Assembly (NCBI GenBank): GCA_964470555.1
Contig: CAYYDG010000037.1
Span: 1-64,000 of the forward strand
Source: RBC074 sp964470555
Lineage (GTDB): Bacteria; Acidobacteriota; Blastocatellia; RBC074
Reading direction: 5' to 3'
Length of the DNA stretch: 64,000 nt
The translations under genes were made by a program, and so were the position numbers. This document shows, in pieces, positions 43,382-51,915 of this stretch. Positions within the stretch are counted from its first letter, which is position 1; each line of letters begins with the position of its first letter. The notes below the pieces were generated by a model. That model made no database searches. It saw only the letters and a program-made list of their open reading frames with translations, and was not told the origin of the DNA.

Positions 43382-44038
43382 ATGGAATTACCAATCTTCA
43401 ACGACAATCTGAAATCTTCTGCGTCGTGGACGGAAGCATTGGCGGCTGAACAGAAACTCTGGAATCAGTCAGCGGCTTCTGCAGAAAAGGCGCGCCAACA
43501 TCAACTCGAACATCTGTTGCGTCGAGCGGGCGATCAATTGGATCAAGACAGATTGCTGGCGGCAGCGGAAAAGCTCTCCGGCTGGGCTGCCGAACCCGAG
43601 GCTCGATTCAGCAAAGACCGTTTGCTGGAATTGCACTCGATCTTGATCGGTGCAGATGCCCAGTTACGGCAAACCGAACCGATCCCGCTGAATGCGTTGC
43701 ACGATCCGACTCCGGCGATTCTGTTGCCGAAGATGCTGGACCTGGCTTTCGACTGGTTTTCGACCGACAGTTTTGCCGAACTTCATGCCGTCGAACAAGC
43801 GGCGGTTGTTTATCTGCGCTTGCTGGATTTGCATCCGTTTCCGACTGCCACCGAACCGACGGCGATGCTGGCCGCCAGCTTTTACACCGAACGCGCTGGA
43901 TTTCCTTCGCTGGTGATTCTGTCCGACGACATCACGCAAGCGAGATTCAATCAGGCGCTGGAAGCTGCGTTCCGCATGCTGACGCAACCACTGGTCGAAC
44001 TATTCGCCGAAATGTTGCGAAAAGCCATGGAGCGATGA
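43382..44038 (+). CDS. Degenerate Fic/DOC-like protein
   Basis: 218 residues. The C-terminal part is Fic-like in layout: LLELHSILIGADAQLRQ, then VYLRLLDLHPFPTATEPTAMLAASF at the place of the catalytic helix. The canonical motif is H-P-F-x-x-G-N-G-R; here it reads HPFPTATEPTA, keeping H-P-F but losing the Gly/Asn/Arg that bind nucleotide. AMPylation is therefore doubtful. The N-terminal 60 residues form charged helices. Function unknown. Confidence 0.6.
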   Translation: MELPIFNDNLKSSASWTEALAAEQKLWNQSAASAEKARQHQLEHLLRRAGDQLDQDRLLAAAEKLSGWAAEPEARFSKDRLLELHSILIGADAQLRQTEPIPLNALHDPTPAILLPKMLDLAFDWFSTDSFAELHAVEQAAVVYLRLLDLHPFPTATEPTAMLAASFYTERAGFPSLVILSDDITQARFNQALEAAFRMLTQPLVELFAEMLRKAMER

Positions 44039-44043
44039 TTCTT

Positions 44044-44157
44044 TCCACGAAGCCACACGAAAAAGACACGAAAGAAAATCACGATGCGTCGTCATCCTGT
44101 TGAATCCTGTAAACCCTGTCTGAAAATTCTTCGTGAGCCTTCGTGTTACTTCGTGGA
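44044..44157. repeat. Inverted repeat of CACGAA/TTCGTG words
   Basis: Arms 44044-44061 and 44140-44157 are complementary over 18 positions with two mismatches. The right arm ends next to the ribosome site of the DUF4157-like gene. Confidence 0.55.
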
Positions 44158-44166
44158 GGAAGGAAA

Positions 44167-44598
44167 ATGAGATTGAAAGGCGAGCCGTTGCCGCTCGAAG
44201 TTCAACAACTGCTCGCGCCTTTTTTCCCCGGCTTGGACTTAAGCCGCGTTCGCATTCATGAAGGCATTCCGCGTTATGTCGCCATCGCTACTGCCGCCGA
44301 AGCGATTGGCTACGCCAACGGCTGGCACATTTATTTCGCGCCTGGTTGTTACCGAACTGATTCGCCGGAATGTCTGGCGCTGATTGCTCACGAAATTGCG
44401 CATTGCCGTCAATATCACGAACTGGGCAAATGGCGGTTTCGAGCCAAGTATCTGGCAGCGTATTTTCAGAATCGGCGCGACGGGATGGACGCCAAAACGG
44501 CTTATGCGCAGATTCCCTATGAAATCGAAGCGCGCCAAATCGAACGCAAGGTTCTGGCAATGCTGCTTCGATTCCAAACCAGCTTTTCAATCGAATGA
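44167..44598 (+). CDS. DUF4157-like putative zinc metallopeptidase
   Basis: 143 residues from ATG 44167, with GAGGAAGGAAA upstream. The zinc motif HEIAH (His75, Glu76, His79) sits in LALIAHEIAHCRQY. LDLSRVRIHEG and GYANGWHIYFAPGCY are DUF4157-like. No signal peptide. It overlaps the PLP decarboxylase by 4 bp (ATGA), so the two are co-translated. Its role next to a decarboxylase is unclear. Confidence 0.75.
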   Translation: MRLKGEPLPLEVQQLLAPFFPGLDLSRVRIHEGIPRYVAIATAAEAIGYANGWHIYFAPGCYRTDSPECLALIAHEIAHCRQYHELGKWRFRAKYLAAYFQNRRDGMDAKTAYAQIPYEIEARQIERKVLAMLLRFQTSFSIE

Positions 44599-45977
44599 AA
44601 CACAACTCTTCAACAACAATTTTGAACCTGTTGCCGGACGCGCTGAACCGTTTAGCCGAATGGCAATCACGCTGGCACGAATTTGAAATTGACGACTCGC
44701 TGCAAGTGCCCGAAGACAAAGCGCGAACGGTTTTAGCCGAACTGGTTGACCGTCTCGGCGACAATTACCCGTTCTGGCATCCCAGCTATGCCGGGCAGAT
44801 GCTGAAACCGCCGCATTACATCGCTTCGATGGCGTATTTCATCGCGCAGCAAATCAATCCGAACAATCACGCGCTGGATGGCGGCCCGGCGACGGCCAAG
44901 ATGGAAATTGAAGTCGTCGCCGAAATGGCGCGAATGTTCGGCTACGAAACTCATCTGGGCCATCTGACTTCCAGCGGCACGGTCGCCAATCTGGAAGCGC
45001 TGTGGGTGGCGCGGCATCTGCATCCTGAAAAGACCGTCGCCTTTTCCACCGAAGCCCATTACACGCACGGTCGCATGTGCGAAGTCATCGGCGCGAAAAC
45101 GGTTGAAATCGCCGTGGATGGTCGCGGGCGAATGGATTTGGACGACCTGCGCTCGAAGCTGAAAACCGGCGAGATTGGAACGGTGGTCATGACTTCGGGA
45201 ACGACTGCGCTCGGCGCGGTTGACCCAATTGATGAAGTGATGAAGCTGCGCCGTGAATTCGAGTTCCGCATTCACGTGGACGGAGCGTACGGCGGATTTT
45301 TCAAACTGCTGGGCGACGCCAACGCGCTTGGCGCAGAAGCCAACGCCGCGTTCCAGGCCATTGCCGAATCCGACAGCGTCGTGGTTGATCCGCACAAACA
45401 CGGGCTTCAGCCGTACGGCTGCGGTTCGGTGCTATTCCGTGATCCGGCTGTTGGACGTTTTTACAAACACGATTCGCCGTACACCTATTTCACCTCGAAC
45501 GAATTGCATCTGGGGGAAATCAGTTTGGAATGTTCGCGCGCCGGAGCCGCAGCGGCGGCGTTGTGGGCGACTTTGCAATGTTTTCCGCTGAAAGCCGAAA
45601 CCGGTTTGGGAGCGATTTTGCGAAAGACACGCGCGGCTGCATTGCGTTGGTCGGAGTTGATCGAATCCGGCGAACAATTGCGACTGGTTTTGCCGCCGCA
45701 ACTGGACATCGTCAACTTTTACGCTGCGACCGCCAGCCACAAGGTTTCAGAAACCAGCCAGATCACCCATCGCGTCTTTGAAGCATTGATGAACGACGCC
45801 GAACATCCGATTTATCTGGCAAAATTCAACGCCAAGTCCAGTTTGCTGACGGGACATAAAGATTTGGTTTGGGATGAACCGGCAATGACTGTTTTTCGCA
45901 GTGTGCTGATGCGGCCAGAACATCTGGATTACGTGCCGACGCTGCACGAACGAGTACTAGCCGCTTTAACTGAATAA
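44595..45977 (+). CDS. PLP-dependent group II decarboxylase-like enzyme
   Basis: 460 residues of the aromatic-amino-acid/glutamate decarboxylase fold. The PLP lysine is Lys268 in VVDPHKHG, the pyridine-binding Asp229 is in HVDGAYGG, and His155 in TEAHYTHG stacks on the ring; TSSGTVANLEALWVAR binds phosphate. It probably decarboxylates an amino acid such as tyrosine, aspartate or glutamate; the substrate cannot be fixed from sequence. It is preceded by the coupled DUF4157-like gene and followed 10 bp later by a TatA-like membrane gene. Confidence 0.85.
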   Translation: MKHNSSTTILNLLPDALNRLAEWQSRWHEFEIDDSLQVPEDKARTVLAELVDRLGDNYPFWHPSYAGQMLKPPHYIASMAYFIAQQINPNNHALDGGPATAKMEIEVVAEMARMFGYETHLGHLTSSGTVANLEALWVARHLHPEKTVAFSTEAHYTHGRMCEVIGAKTVEIAVDGRGRMDLDDLRSKLKTGEIGTVVMTSGTTALGAVDPIDEVMKLRREFEFRIHVDGAYGGFFKLLGDANALGAEANAAFQAIAESDSVVVDPHKHGLQPYGCGSVLFRDPAVGRFYKHDSPYTYFTSNELHLGEISLECSRAGAAAAALWATLQCFPLKAETGLGAILRKTRAAALRWSELIESGEQLRLVLPPQLDIVNFYAATASHKVSETSQITHRVFEALMNDAEHPIYLAKFNAKSSLLTGHKDLVWDEPAMTVFRSVLMRPEHLDYVPTLHERVLAALTE

Positions 45978-45987
45978 GGGGATAGCG

Positions 45988-46311
45988 ATGAACTTAGCTT
46001 ATGAAGAGTGGGCGCTCATTTTGATTCTGGCGTTACTTGTCTTTGGCGGAAGGAAGTTACCGCGACTGGCCAAAGAGCTTTGGGAATCAATGCAACAGCC
46101 AAACCAGGAATGGCAATTCACCAACCAAGCGCCAATTCGCTACCTCAACCGACGAATGCGGATGCTTTACTTACTTGAAACAGCGACATTCATTGCCATC
46201 ACAGTTCTTTTGGTGGTCAGGGCAATTACATTTGAACAAGCCGCCATCCTGGCTCTGGTTTTCACGGCTTGGATTTCGTTTGGAATTTTCTGTTTCGTCA
46301 AAAGGGATTGA
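45988..46311 (+). CDS. TatA-like N-terminus joined to two membrane helices
   Basis: 107 residues. The start EEWALILILALLVFGGRKLPRLAKELWESM reproduces the TatA/TatB pattern: a short membrane helix, F-G-G hinge and amphipathic basic helix. After residue 45 it adds two further hydrophobic helices (LLETATFIAITVLLVVRAI and AAILALVFTAWISFGIFCF), not found in TatA. AAGGGGAT precedes the ATG. It may be a remodelled Tat component or an unrelated membrane protein that borrowed the helix pair. Confidence 0.65.
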   Translation: MNLAYEEWALILILALLVFGGRKLPRLAKELWESMQQPNQEWQFTNQAPIRYLNRRMRMLYLLETATFIAITVLLVVRAITFEQAAILALVFTAWISFGIFCFVKRD

Positions 46312-46315
46312 ATTT

Positions 46316-46441
46316 ATGAAAGATTCGCCACCAGAAGAACGCGAATATCCACACTGGAATCGCGTGTACATCGTCGTCATCATTTACACCGTAGTTTTGA
46401 TCGTCGCCCTGTGGATGTTCTCGCGCGCGTTCGCCGATTGA
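46316..46441 (+). CDS. 41-residue single-helix membrane protein
   Basis: MKDSPPEEREYPHWNRVYI followed by one membrane helix (VVIIYTVVLIVALWMFSRAF). The start follows the previous stop by 4 bp. Small single-pass proteins of this kind often precede sodium symporter genes, and one follows here after a 225-bp spacer. Confidence 0.65.
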   Translation: MKDSPPEEREYPHWNRVYIVVIIYTVVLIVALWMFSRAFAD

Positions 46442-46491
46442 GGCAGACACCCAAGCCGCGCTAAAGCTATGTCACTGGCGAATTCGACCCT

Positions 46492-46572
46492 GAAACCTGA
46501 TCCCTTTTACCTGACACCTGGAAACCCGGAAAACCTTGCGATCAAAAGTCATTTTCCAGGAAATCAGGTTTC
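46492..46572. repeat. Short inverted repeat in the spacer before the symporter
   Basis: GAAACCTGAT (46492-46501) pairs with ATCAGGTTTC (46563-46572). The spacer also contains other CCTGAAACC/GGTTTCGG words. Confidence 0.4.
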
Positions 46573-46666
46573 GGTTTTTTGGTTTCGGGTATCAGGAAAA
46601 ACTCCGTGGTAAGTTGACCGCCATCACACTTGAGCTGCAACACCTCACGGATCGGAGATTACTAGA

Positions 46667-48340
46667 ATGCATTGGTTGGATTGGGCGATTGTCGCCGCAT
46701 ACCTGATTTACATCGTTTACGATGGATTGCGGCTGACGAAAAAGAGCAACGAGGTCGAAGGTTATTTTCTGGCCAATCGCAGTTTGCCTTGGTGGGCTGT
46801 GGGATTGTCGGTGATGGCGACGCAGTTGTCGGCGATCACGCTGGTCGGAACCACCGGACAAGGGTATGCCGACGGTATGCGCTTCGTGCAGTTTTATTTC
46901 GGTTTGCCGTTGGCGATGGTGATTTTGTGCGTGACCGCCGTGCCGTTCTTTTACCGCGCGAAGGTTTACACGGCTTACGAATATCTGGAACGCCGCTTCG
47001 ATTCCAAAACCCGCAGCCTGACCAGTTTCTTCTTTCTGATTTCGCGTGGATTGTCGTGCGGAGTGATCGTCGCTGCACCGTCCGTCGTCCTGTCGCTGGT
47101 TTTGGGTTGGAATGAATTGACGACGATCCTGGTGATGGGTTTGACGACCACAATTTACACGATGTTCGGCGGAGTCCAGGCCGTGGCGTGGACGGACGTA
47201 AAGCAGATGGTTCTGATTTTCTTTGCGCTGGGAATCATGCTGTTCATCATCATTGGCCAGTTCCCGGCAGGAGTTTCAGTCAGCGAAGCGATGGATTTGG
47301 CCGGAGCTGCCGGACGCATGAAAACTGTGGACACCAGTTTCAACCTGAACGAAACCTACACGCTGTGGTCTGGATTGATCGGCGGATTGTTTTTGATGCT
47401 CTCGTATTTCGGCTGCGACCAGAGCCAGGTGCAACGCTTCCTGACGGCCAAATCCGTCAGCGAAGGCCGCACGTCGCTGTTGATGAGCGCCTTCATCAAA
47501 ATTCCGATGCAGTTGTTGATTCTGTTCATCGGCGTCATGGTGTTTGTGTTTTATCAATTCGTCCAACCGCCGTTGATCTTCAAAGCCGACGACCGCGCCA
47601 AAGTCGCCAACACCGCCGAATACGTCAAGCTGAATGCTCAATTCGATCTGGCGTTTCTGGCTCGGCAACAAGCGGCAACCAGTTTCGCCAACTCCGAAGG
47701 CAACGCAAAAGAAGCCGCCAAGCAGGAATACATCGAAGCCAACAAAGCGATGACCGGCATTCGCAACGAAGCCATCGCCGAGTTCAAACGCGAAGCCAAG
47801 ACCGACAAGTTCAACGACACGAACTACGTTTTTCCGACCTTCGTCACGACCTACGCTCCTGCTGGAATCGTCGGTTTGATCATCGCCGCGATCTTCGCAG
47901 CGGCGATGAGTTCGATTTCGGCGGAACTGGCTTCGCTTTCGACGGCGACGGTGATTGATTTTTATCGCCGCCATTTCAAGAAAGAAGCTCCCGACGCTCA
48001 TTACTTGTTCGTTTCCAAAATTGCCACCGGATGCTGGGGCATCTTTGCCTGCATCGTAGCCGTTTACGCCGGTCGGCTGGGTTCGCTGATCGAAGTCGTC
48101 AACAAATTCGGTTCGTACTTTTACGGTTCGATTCTGGGCGTATTCGTGCTGGCCATCGCCACCAAACGCGCCACCGGTAACGGAGCCTTTTTCGGATTGC
48201 TGGCCGGAATGGGCGCGGTTGCCGTGGTTGGCAACACGACAAAAATCAGCTTCCTTTGGTATAACGTGGTTGGCTGCGTGGCCGCTGTAATCGTCGGAAT
48301 GGCGATTAGTCTGTTTGATCGAAAGGAGAAGTCGTTATGA
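46667..48340 (+). CDS. Sodium:solute symporter (SSS family)
   Basis: 557 residues with about 13 membrane helices. The early NRSLPWWAVGLSVMATQLSA and GLPLAMVILCVTAVPFFYR are typical of the SSS family; KQMVLIFFALGIMLFII and ISAELASLSTATVIDFYRR carry the second sodium site region. A polar 70-residue loop (about 310-385) is larger than usual. It likely imports a sugar or organic anion with Na+. The stop overlaps the antitoxin start by 4 bp, so a toxin-antitoxin pair is coupled to it. Confidence 0.88.
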   Translation: MHWLDWAIVAAYLIYIVYDGLRLTKKSNEVEGYFLANRSLPWWAVGLSVMATQLSAITLVGTTGQGYADGMRFVQFYFGLPLAMVILCVTAVPFFYRAKVYTAYEYLERRFDSKTRSLTSFFFLISRGLSCGVIVAAPSVVLSLVLGWNELTTILVMGLTTTIYTMFGGVQAVAWTDVKQMVLIFFALGIMLFIIIGQFPAGVSVSEAMDLAGAAGRMKTVDTSFNLNETYTLWSGLIGGLFLMLSYFGCDQSQVQRFLTAKSVSEGRTSLLMSAFIKIPMQLLILFIGVMVFVFYQFVQPPLIFKADDRAKVANTAEYVKLNAQFDLAFLARQQAATSFANSEGNAKEAAKQEYIEANKAMTGIRNEAIAEFKREAKTDKFNDTNYVFPTFVTTYAPAGIVGLIIAAIFAAAMSSISAELASLSTATVIDFYRRHFKKEAPDAHYLFVSKIATGCWGIFACIVAVYAGRLGSLIEVVNKFGSYFYGSILGVFVLAIATKRATGNGAFFGLLAGMGAVAVVGNTTKISFLWYNVVGCVAAVIVGMAISLFDRKEKSL

Positions 48341-48570
48341 ATGCCACGGTGCAAACCATAAAGGAAAAGGTTCAACAACTCTCGCCGCAGAATCAGGCTG
48401 AGGTGATTGATTTCGTAGATTTTTTGTTGAGCAAAGAGAAAACGAAACAACGCAAAAAGATGACGCTTGACTGGGCAGGCGGGCTAAAGGATTTACGAGA
48501 ACAATACACCTCGATTGAACTACAACATCAAGCCAATCTTTTGCGTGAAAAATATGAGACTTCTGATTGA
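48337..48570 (+). CDS. DUF2281-type antitoxin
   Basis: 77 residues. The start MNATVQTIKEKVQQLSPQNQAEVIDFVDFLLSK is the standard DUF2281/VapB-like helix pair, followed by a linker and a C-terminal DWAGGLKDLREQYTSIELQ segment that binds PIN toxins. It overlaps the symporter by 4 bp and the toxin by 17 bp. Confidence 0.82.
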   Translation: MNATVQTIKEKVQQLSPQNQAEVIDFVDFLLSKEKTKQRKKMTLDWAGGLKDLREQYTSIELQHQANLLREKYETSD

Positions 48571-48982
48571 CACTAACGTGTTTCTTGAAGTTTTGCTTGA
48601 GCAGACGGAGGCTGACGTCGCGAAAGATTTTCTGTCGCATTCCGATAAGCATGACTTCTTTATTTCTGATTTTTCATTACACTCAATCTGCTTGATCGTT
48701 TTGCGACACAAACCCGTTGCGTTATTGGAGACGTTTTTGAAAGACACCGTTCTGGCCGGAAGTGTGGTTCAGATTTCGATTCCGGCGTTGGAATTGAACG
48801 ATGTGCTCAGTAATTTGCACACCCACAATCTGGATTTTGACGATGCTTACCAATACACCCTGGCAGAAAAAACCGGACTGACGCTGGTCAGTTTTGATAA
48901 GGACTTCGACCACACTCCAAACGGGCGGCAAACGCCGCAAGCGATCAACGCGCTTTCTTCTCCCACCACTCCAACTCCATAG
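48554..48982 (+). CDS. PIN-domain toxin, VapC-like
   Basis: 142 residues from ATG 48554. Active-site acids are visible: Asp6 in LLIDTNVFLE, Asp in HNLDFDDAYQY, and the late SFDKDFDHT. It is predicted to be an Mg2+-dependent RNase. It overlaps the DUF2281 antitoxin gene. The PIG-L gene begins 8 bp later, so the toxin may be co-transcribed with metabolic genes on both sides. Confidence 0.85.
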   Translation: MRLLIDTNVFLEVLLEQTEADVAKDFLSHSDKHDFFISDFSLHSICLIVLRHKPVALLETFLKDTVLAGSVVQISIPALELNDVLSNLHTHNLDFDDAYQYTLAEKTGLTLVSFDKDFDHTPNGRQTPQAINALSSPTTPTP

Positions 48983-48990
48983 GAACGACA

Positions 48991-51633
48991 ATGAAAAGAA
49001 GCTTCGCCTTGTCACTGATCTTTGCGCTGATAGCGCAGTTGATTTTGGTTTCAGCCTCTGCCGACACACGTCCTTCTCCGGAAGAGCGCGGAGCCAGCGG
49101 ATTGGCGTTGACCTTGCGCCGGTTGCAAACCATCGGCAGCGTGCTGCACACGGCGGCTCACCCCGACGATGAAAGCACCGAAATGCTGGCGTATATGTCA
49201 CGCGCGATGGGAGCACGCACGGCGTACCTGTCCCTGAATCGCGGCGAAGGCGGCCAAAACGGCATCGGCCCCGAATTGTGGGAAGGTCTGGGAGTCATTC
49301 GCACCGAAGAATTGCTGGCCGCGCGCAAACTGGACGGCGGTGAACAATACTTCACGCGCGCAATGGATTTCGGCTTCACGCGTTCGCCGGAAGAAACGTT
49401 TCAGAAATGGAATCGCGAAGAAATTCTCGGCGATATGGTTCGCGTCATTCGTTTGATGCGCCCGCTGGTGCTGGTCAACGGATTCAGCGGCACGTCGCAG
49501 GACGGTCACGGCCAACATCAAGTCGCCGGATTGCTCGCGCCCGAAGCCATCAAAGCCGCCGCCGATCCCGCGCGCTTTCCCGAACAAATCAGCAAAGAAG
49601 GTTTGCAACCCTGGCAAGTGTTGAAACTCTACGCCCGCCGGTTTGGCGGAGGCGGCGCTGGCCCGCGCGCTGAATTCGATGTCGGCGCTTACGATCCTGT
49701 GCTGGGTCGTTCGTACAACGAACTCGCTTCCGATGGTCGCAGCCGTCACCGTTCGCAGGATTTCGGAATGATTCAAACCAAAGGCTCGGCGGTGCGTTCG
49801 TTCCCGCGTTTGTCTTCGCTGGTTGAAACGACTGAAAAAGAAACCTCGCTGTTTGGCGGCATTGATGTCACGCTGACCGGCGTCGCCAAATTTGCAGGCA
49901 AAGACGGCGAGCGAATGTTGCCCGCGTTGACCAAAATCAAAGACGCAGCCGCCAAAGCATTGGCCGAATTCAAAATCGAACAGCCGGAATTGATCGCGCC
50001 GCACCTGGCTGCGGGTTTGCGCGAAGTCCGCGCGCTTCGCGCGTCGCTGGGCAATCTGGACGCCGTGTCCAAAGCCAATGTGGATGGAATGCTGGCGACC
50101 AAAGAAGCGCAGTTCAACGACGCATTGGCCAAAGCGCACGGCGTCGTGGTTGACGCGCTTTCCAACACCGAAATCGTCACGCACGGCGAAGCCGTTGACA
50201 TTGCCGCGCATGTTTACTTCCGAGCGACGGCGGCGAACTGTTCGCCCACTGCCAAGCTTATGGCTCCTTCAACCTGGCAAATCGCGCCGCTTGCGCCCGA
50301 ACCTGAACCTCCGGCAGGCGGAATGGCTATGTTACGCGGGCGCGAAACGCCAAACTTCGTCGCGCGATTTCGCGCCACCGTTCCCGAAGGCGAAGCTTCA
50401 ACTCAACCTTACTGGCTGGCCAAACCTCGCACCAAAGATCAATTCGATTGGGACGACACTATGCCGCAAACCTTGCCATTCGCTCCGGCTGTGGCATCCG
50501 CTCGCGTAGAACTGACCTTGAGCGGCGAACGCGTCGTCATCACGCAACCGGTCGAATATCGTTTTGCCGACAAAACCTTCGGCGAAATCCGCCGCGAATT
50601 GAAAGTCGCTCCGGCCATTACGCTGACAGTCAATCCGCAACTGCTGATTCTTCCCAGCGAAAGCCCGAATCGCACGCGCGAAATTTCCGTCGAAATCAAA
50701 GCCAACGCGCGTCGCCCGGTCAACGGTTCGGTCAAGTTGATCGCTCCGCAAGGTTGGAAAGTCGAAAACGATCCGCGCCCCTTGAGCTTCACCAAACAAG
50801 GCGAAAAGACCGCGCGCACTTTCAAGGTGACTCCGCCCGCCGGAGCCAACGGCGTGTTCGATCTGCAAGCAATAGCCGAAGAGGGTGGCAAGAAATACGA
50901 CAACGGCTACACGGCAATTTCCTATCCGCACATCGAAACGCATTTCATCTATCGCGCCGCCAAAACCAAAGTCGAAGTCTTCGACGCCAAAGTCGCCGCC
51001 AATTTGAAAGTCGGTTACGTCATGGGCAGCGGCGACGACGGCCCGCAAGCCTTGCGACAACTCGGCGTCAATGTTCATCTGATCAGCCCTGCGGAACTGG
51101 CTTCGGGCGATTTGTCCGGATACGACACCATCGTGCTTGGCATTCGCGTGTACGAAGTCAACGAAGACGTCATCGCCAACAACAAACGCCTGCTGGAATA
51201 TGTCTCCAACGGCGGGACGCTGATCGTGCAATACAACAAACAGGAATACGCCAACGGCAACTTCGCGCCGTACCCGGTGAAGATGACGCGCGGCGACCGC
51301 GTGACGGACGAAAATGCTCCGGTGACGGTGCTTGTGCCGGATCATCCGCTGTTCAATTTCCCGAACAAGATCGGCGCAGACGACTGGAAAGGTTGGACAC
51401 AAGAACGCGGGTTGTATTTCCTGAGCGATTGGGACGCGCGGTACACGCCGTTGCTGGCTGCGCCGGACGACACCGGCAAAGTCCTGAACGGCGGCCAACT
51501 GGTCGCGCAATACGGCAAAGGCAATTACATCTTCACGGGTTATGCGTGGTTCCGGCAATTTCCGGTCGGCACGCCCGGCGCGTACCGGATGTTTGCGAAT
51601 CTGGTCAGTTATTCGAAAGCCGCGAAGAAGTAG
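48991..51633 (+). CDS. Secreted PIG-L family deacetylase with C-terminal ThuA-like domain
   Basis: 880 residues with a signal peptide (MKRSFALSLIFALIAQLILVSASA). The LmbE/PIG-L zinc motif AHPDDE is at residues 56-61, and the third zinc ligand lies in DGHGQHQVAG. It would hydrolyse an N-acetyl group from a sugar or glycan outside the cytoplasm. The middle (about 400-700) contains beta-sandwich modules, including an NEW3-like one. The end (YDTIVLGIRVYEVNEDVI, NGGTLIVQYNKQEYANG, GKGNYIFTGYAWFRQFP) resembles a ThuA/glutamine-amidotransferase-like fold. Long multidomain PIG-L proteins of this type occur in Acidobacteria and Bacteroidetes. Confidence 0.85.
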   Translation: MKRSFALSLIFALIAQLILVSASADTRPSPEERGASGLALTLRRLQTIGSVLHTAAHPDDESTEMLAYMSRAMGARTAYLSLNRGEGGQNGIGPELWEGLGVIRTEELLAARKLDGGEQYFTRAMDFGFTRSPEETFQKWNREEILGDMVRVIRLMRPLVLVNGFSGTSQDGHGQHQVAGLLAPEAIKAAADPARFPEQISKEGLQPWQVLKLYARRFGGGGAGPRAEFDVGAYDPVLGRSYNELASDGRSRHRSQDFGMIQTKGSAVRSFPRLSSLVETTEKETSLFGGIDVTLTGVAKFAGKDGERMLPALTKIKDAAAKALAEFKIEQPELIAPHLAAGLREVRALRASLGNLDAVSKANVDGMLATKEAQFNDALAKAHGVVVDALSNTEIVTHGEAVDIAAHVYFRATAANCSPTAKLMAPSTWQIAPLAPEPEPPAGGMAMLRGRETPNFVARFRATVPEGEASTQPYWLAKPRTKDQFDWDDTMPQTLPFAPAVASARVELTLSGERVVITQPVEYRFADKTFGEIRRELKVAPAITLTVNPQLLILPSESPNRTREISVEIKANARRPVNGSVKLIAPQGWKVENDPRPLSFTKQGEKTARTFKVTPPAGANGVFDLQAIAEEGGKKYDNGYTAISYPHIETHFIYRAAKTKVEVFDAKVAANLKVGYVMGSGDDGPQALRQLGVNVHLISPAELASGDLSGYDTIVLGIRVYEVNEDVIANNKRLLEYVSNGGTLIVQYNKQEYANGNFAPYPVKMTRGDRVTDENAPVTVLVPDHPLFNFPNKIGADDWKGWTQERGLYFLSDWDARYTPLLAAPDDTGKVLNGGQLVAQYGKGNYIFTGYAWFRQFPVGTPGAYRMFANLVSYSKAAKK

Positions 51634-51636
51634 CCA

Positions 51637-51850
51637 GTGTCAGCCGCTCGTGCGTGAGCAAGAGCATTCGCAATTGTTTTTTGCCGCGTAGCGGCGATTG
51701 AATTTAGGCAGGTCGTTTACGGCCTGCAAAGGAAAGAAGAAATTCCGCGTCGCGTAGCGACGGTTGAGTCTTGATCAACGGATTCAATCGTCGCTATGCG
51801 ACGAGCCAATCCTGATGATCGCTGTGCAGGCCGTAAACGACCTGCCTAAA
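51637..51850. repeat. Composite palindromic repeat block
   Basis: A perfect 26-bp inverted repeat (51703-51728 and 51825-51850) encloses a second, near-perfect pair built on CGTCGC(G/T)A(G/T)GCGACG (about 51746-51770 and 51781-51803). The left flank (51637-51668) carries a GTCAG...GCGTGAGCAAG word also found at 63512-63540. No gene is seen in this 282-bp gap. Confidence 0.75.
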
Positions 51851-51915
51851 GTCAGCCATCCCTCTGGGATGAAAACCAGTGCAGCCCCAGCTTTGATTCA
51901 ACTTAGGAGAGCCAA

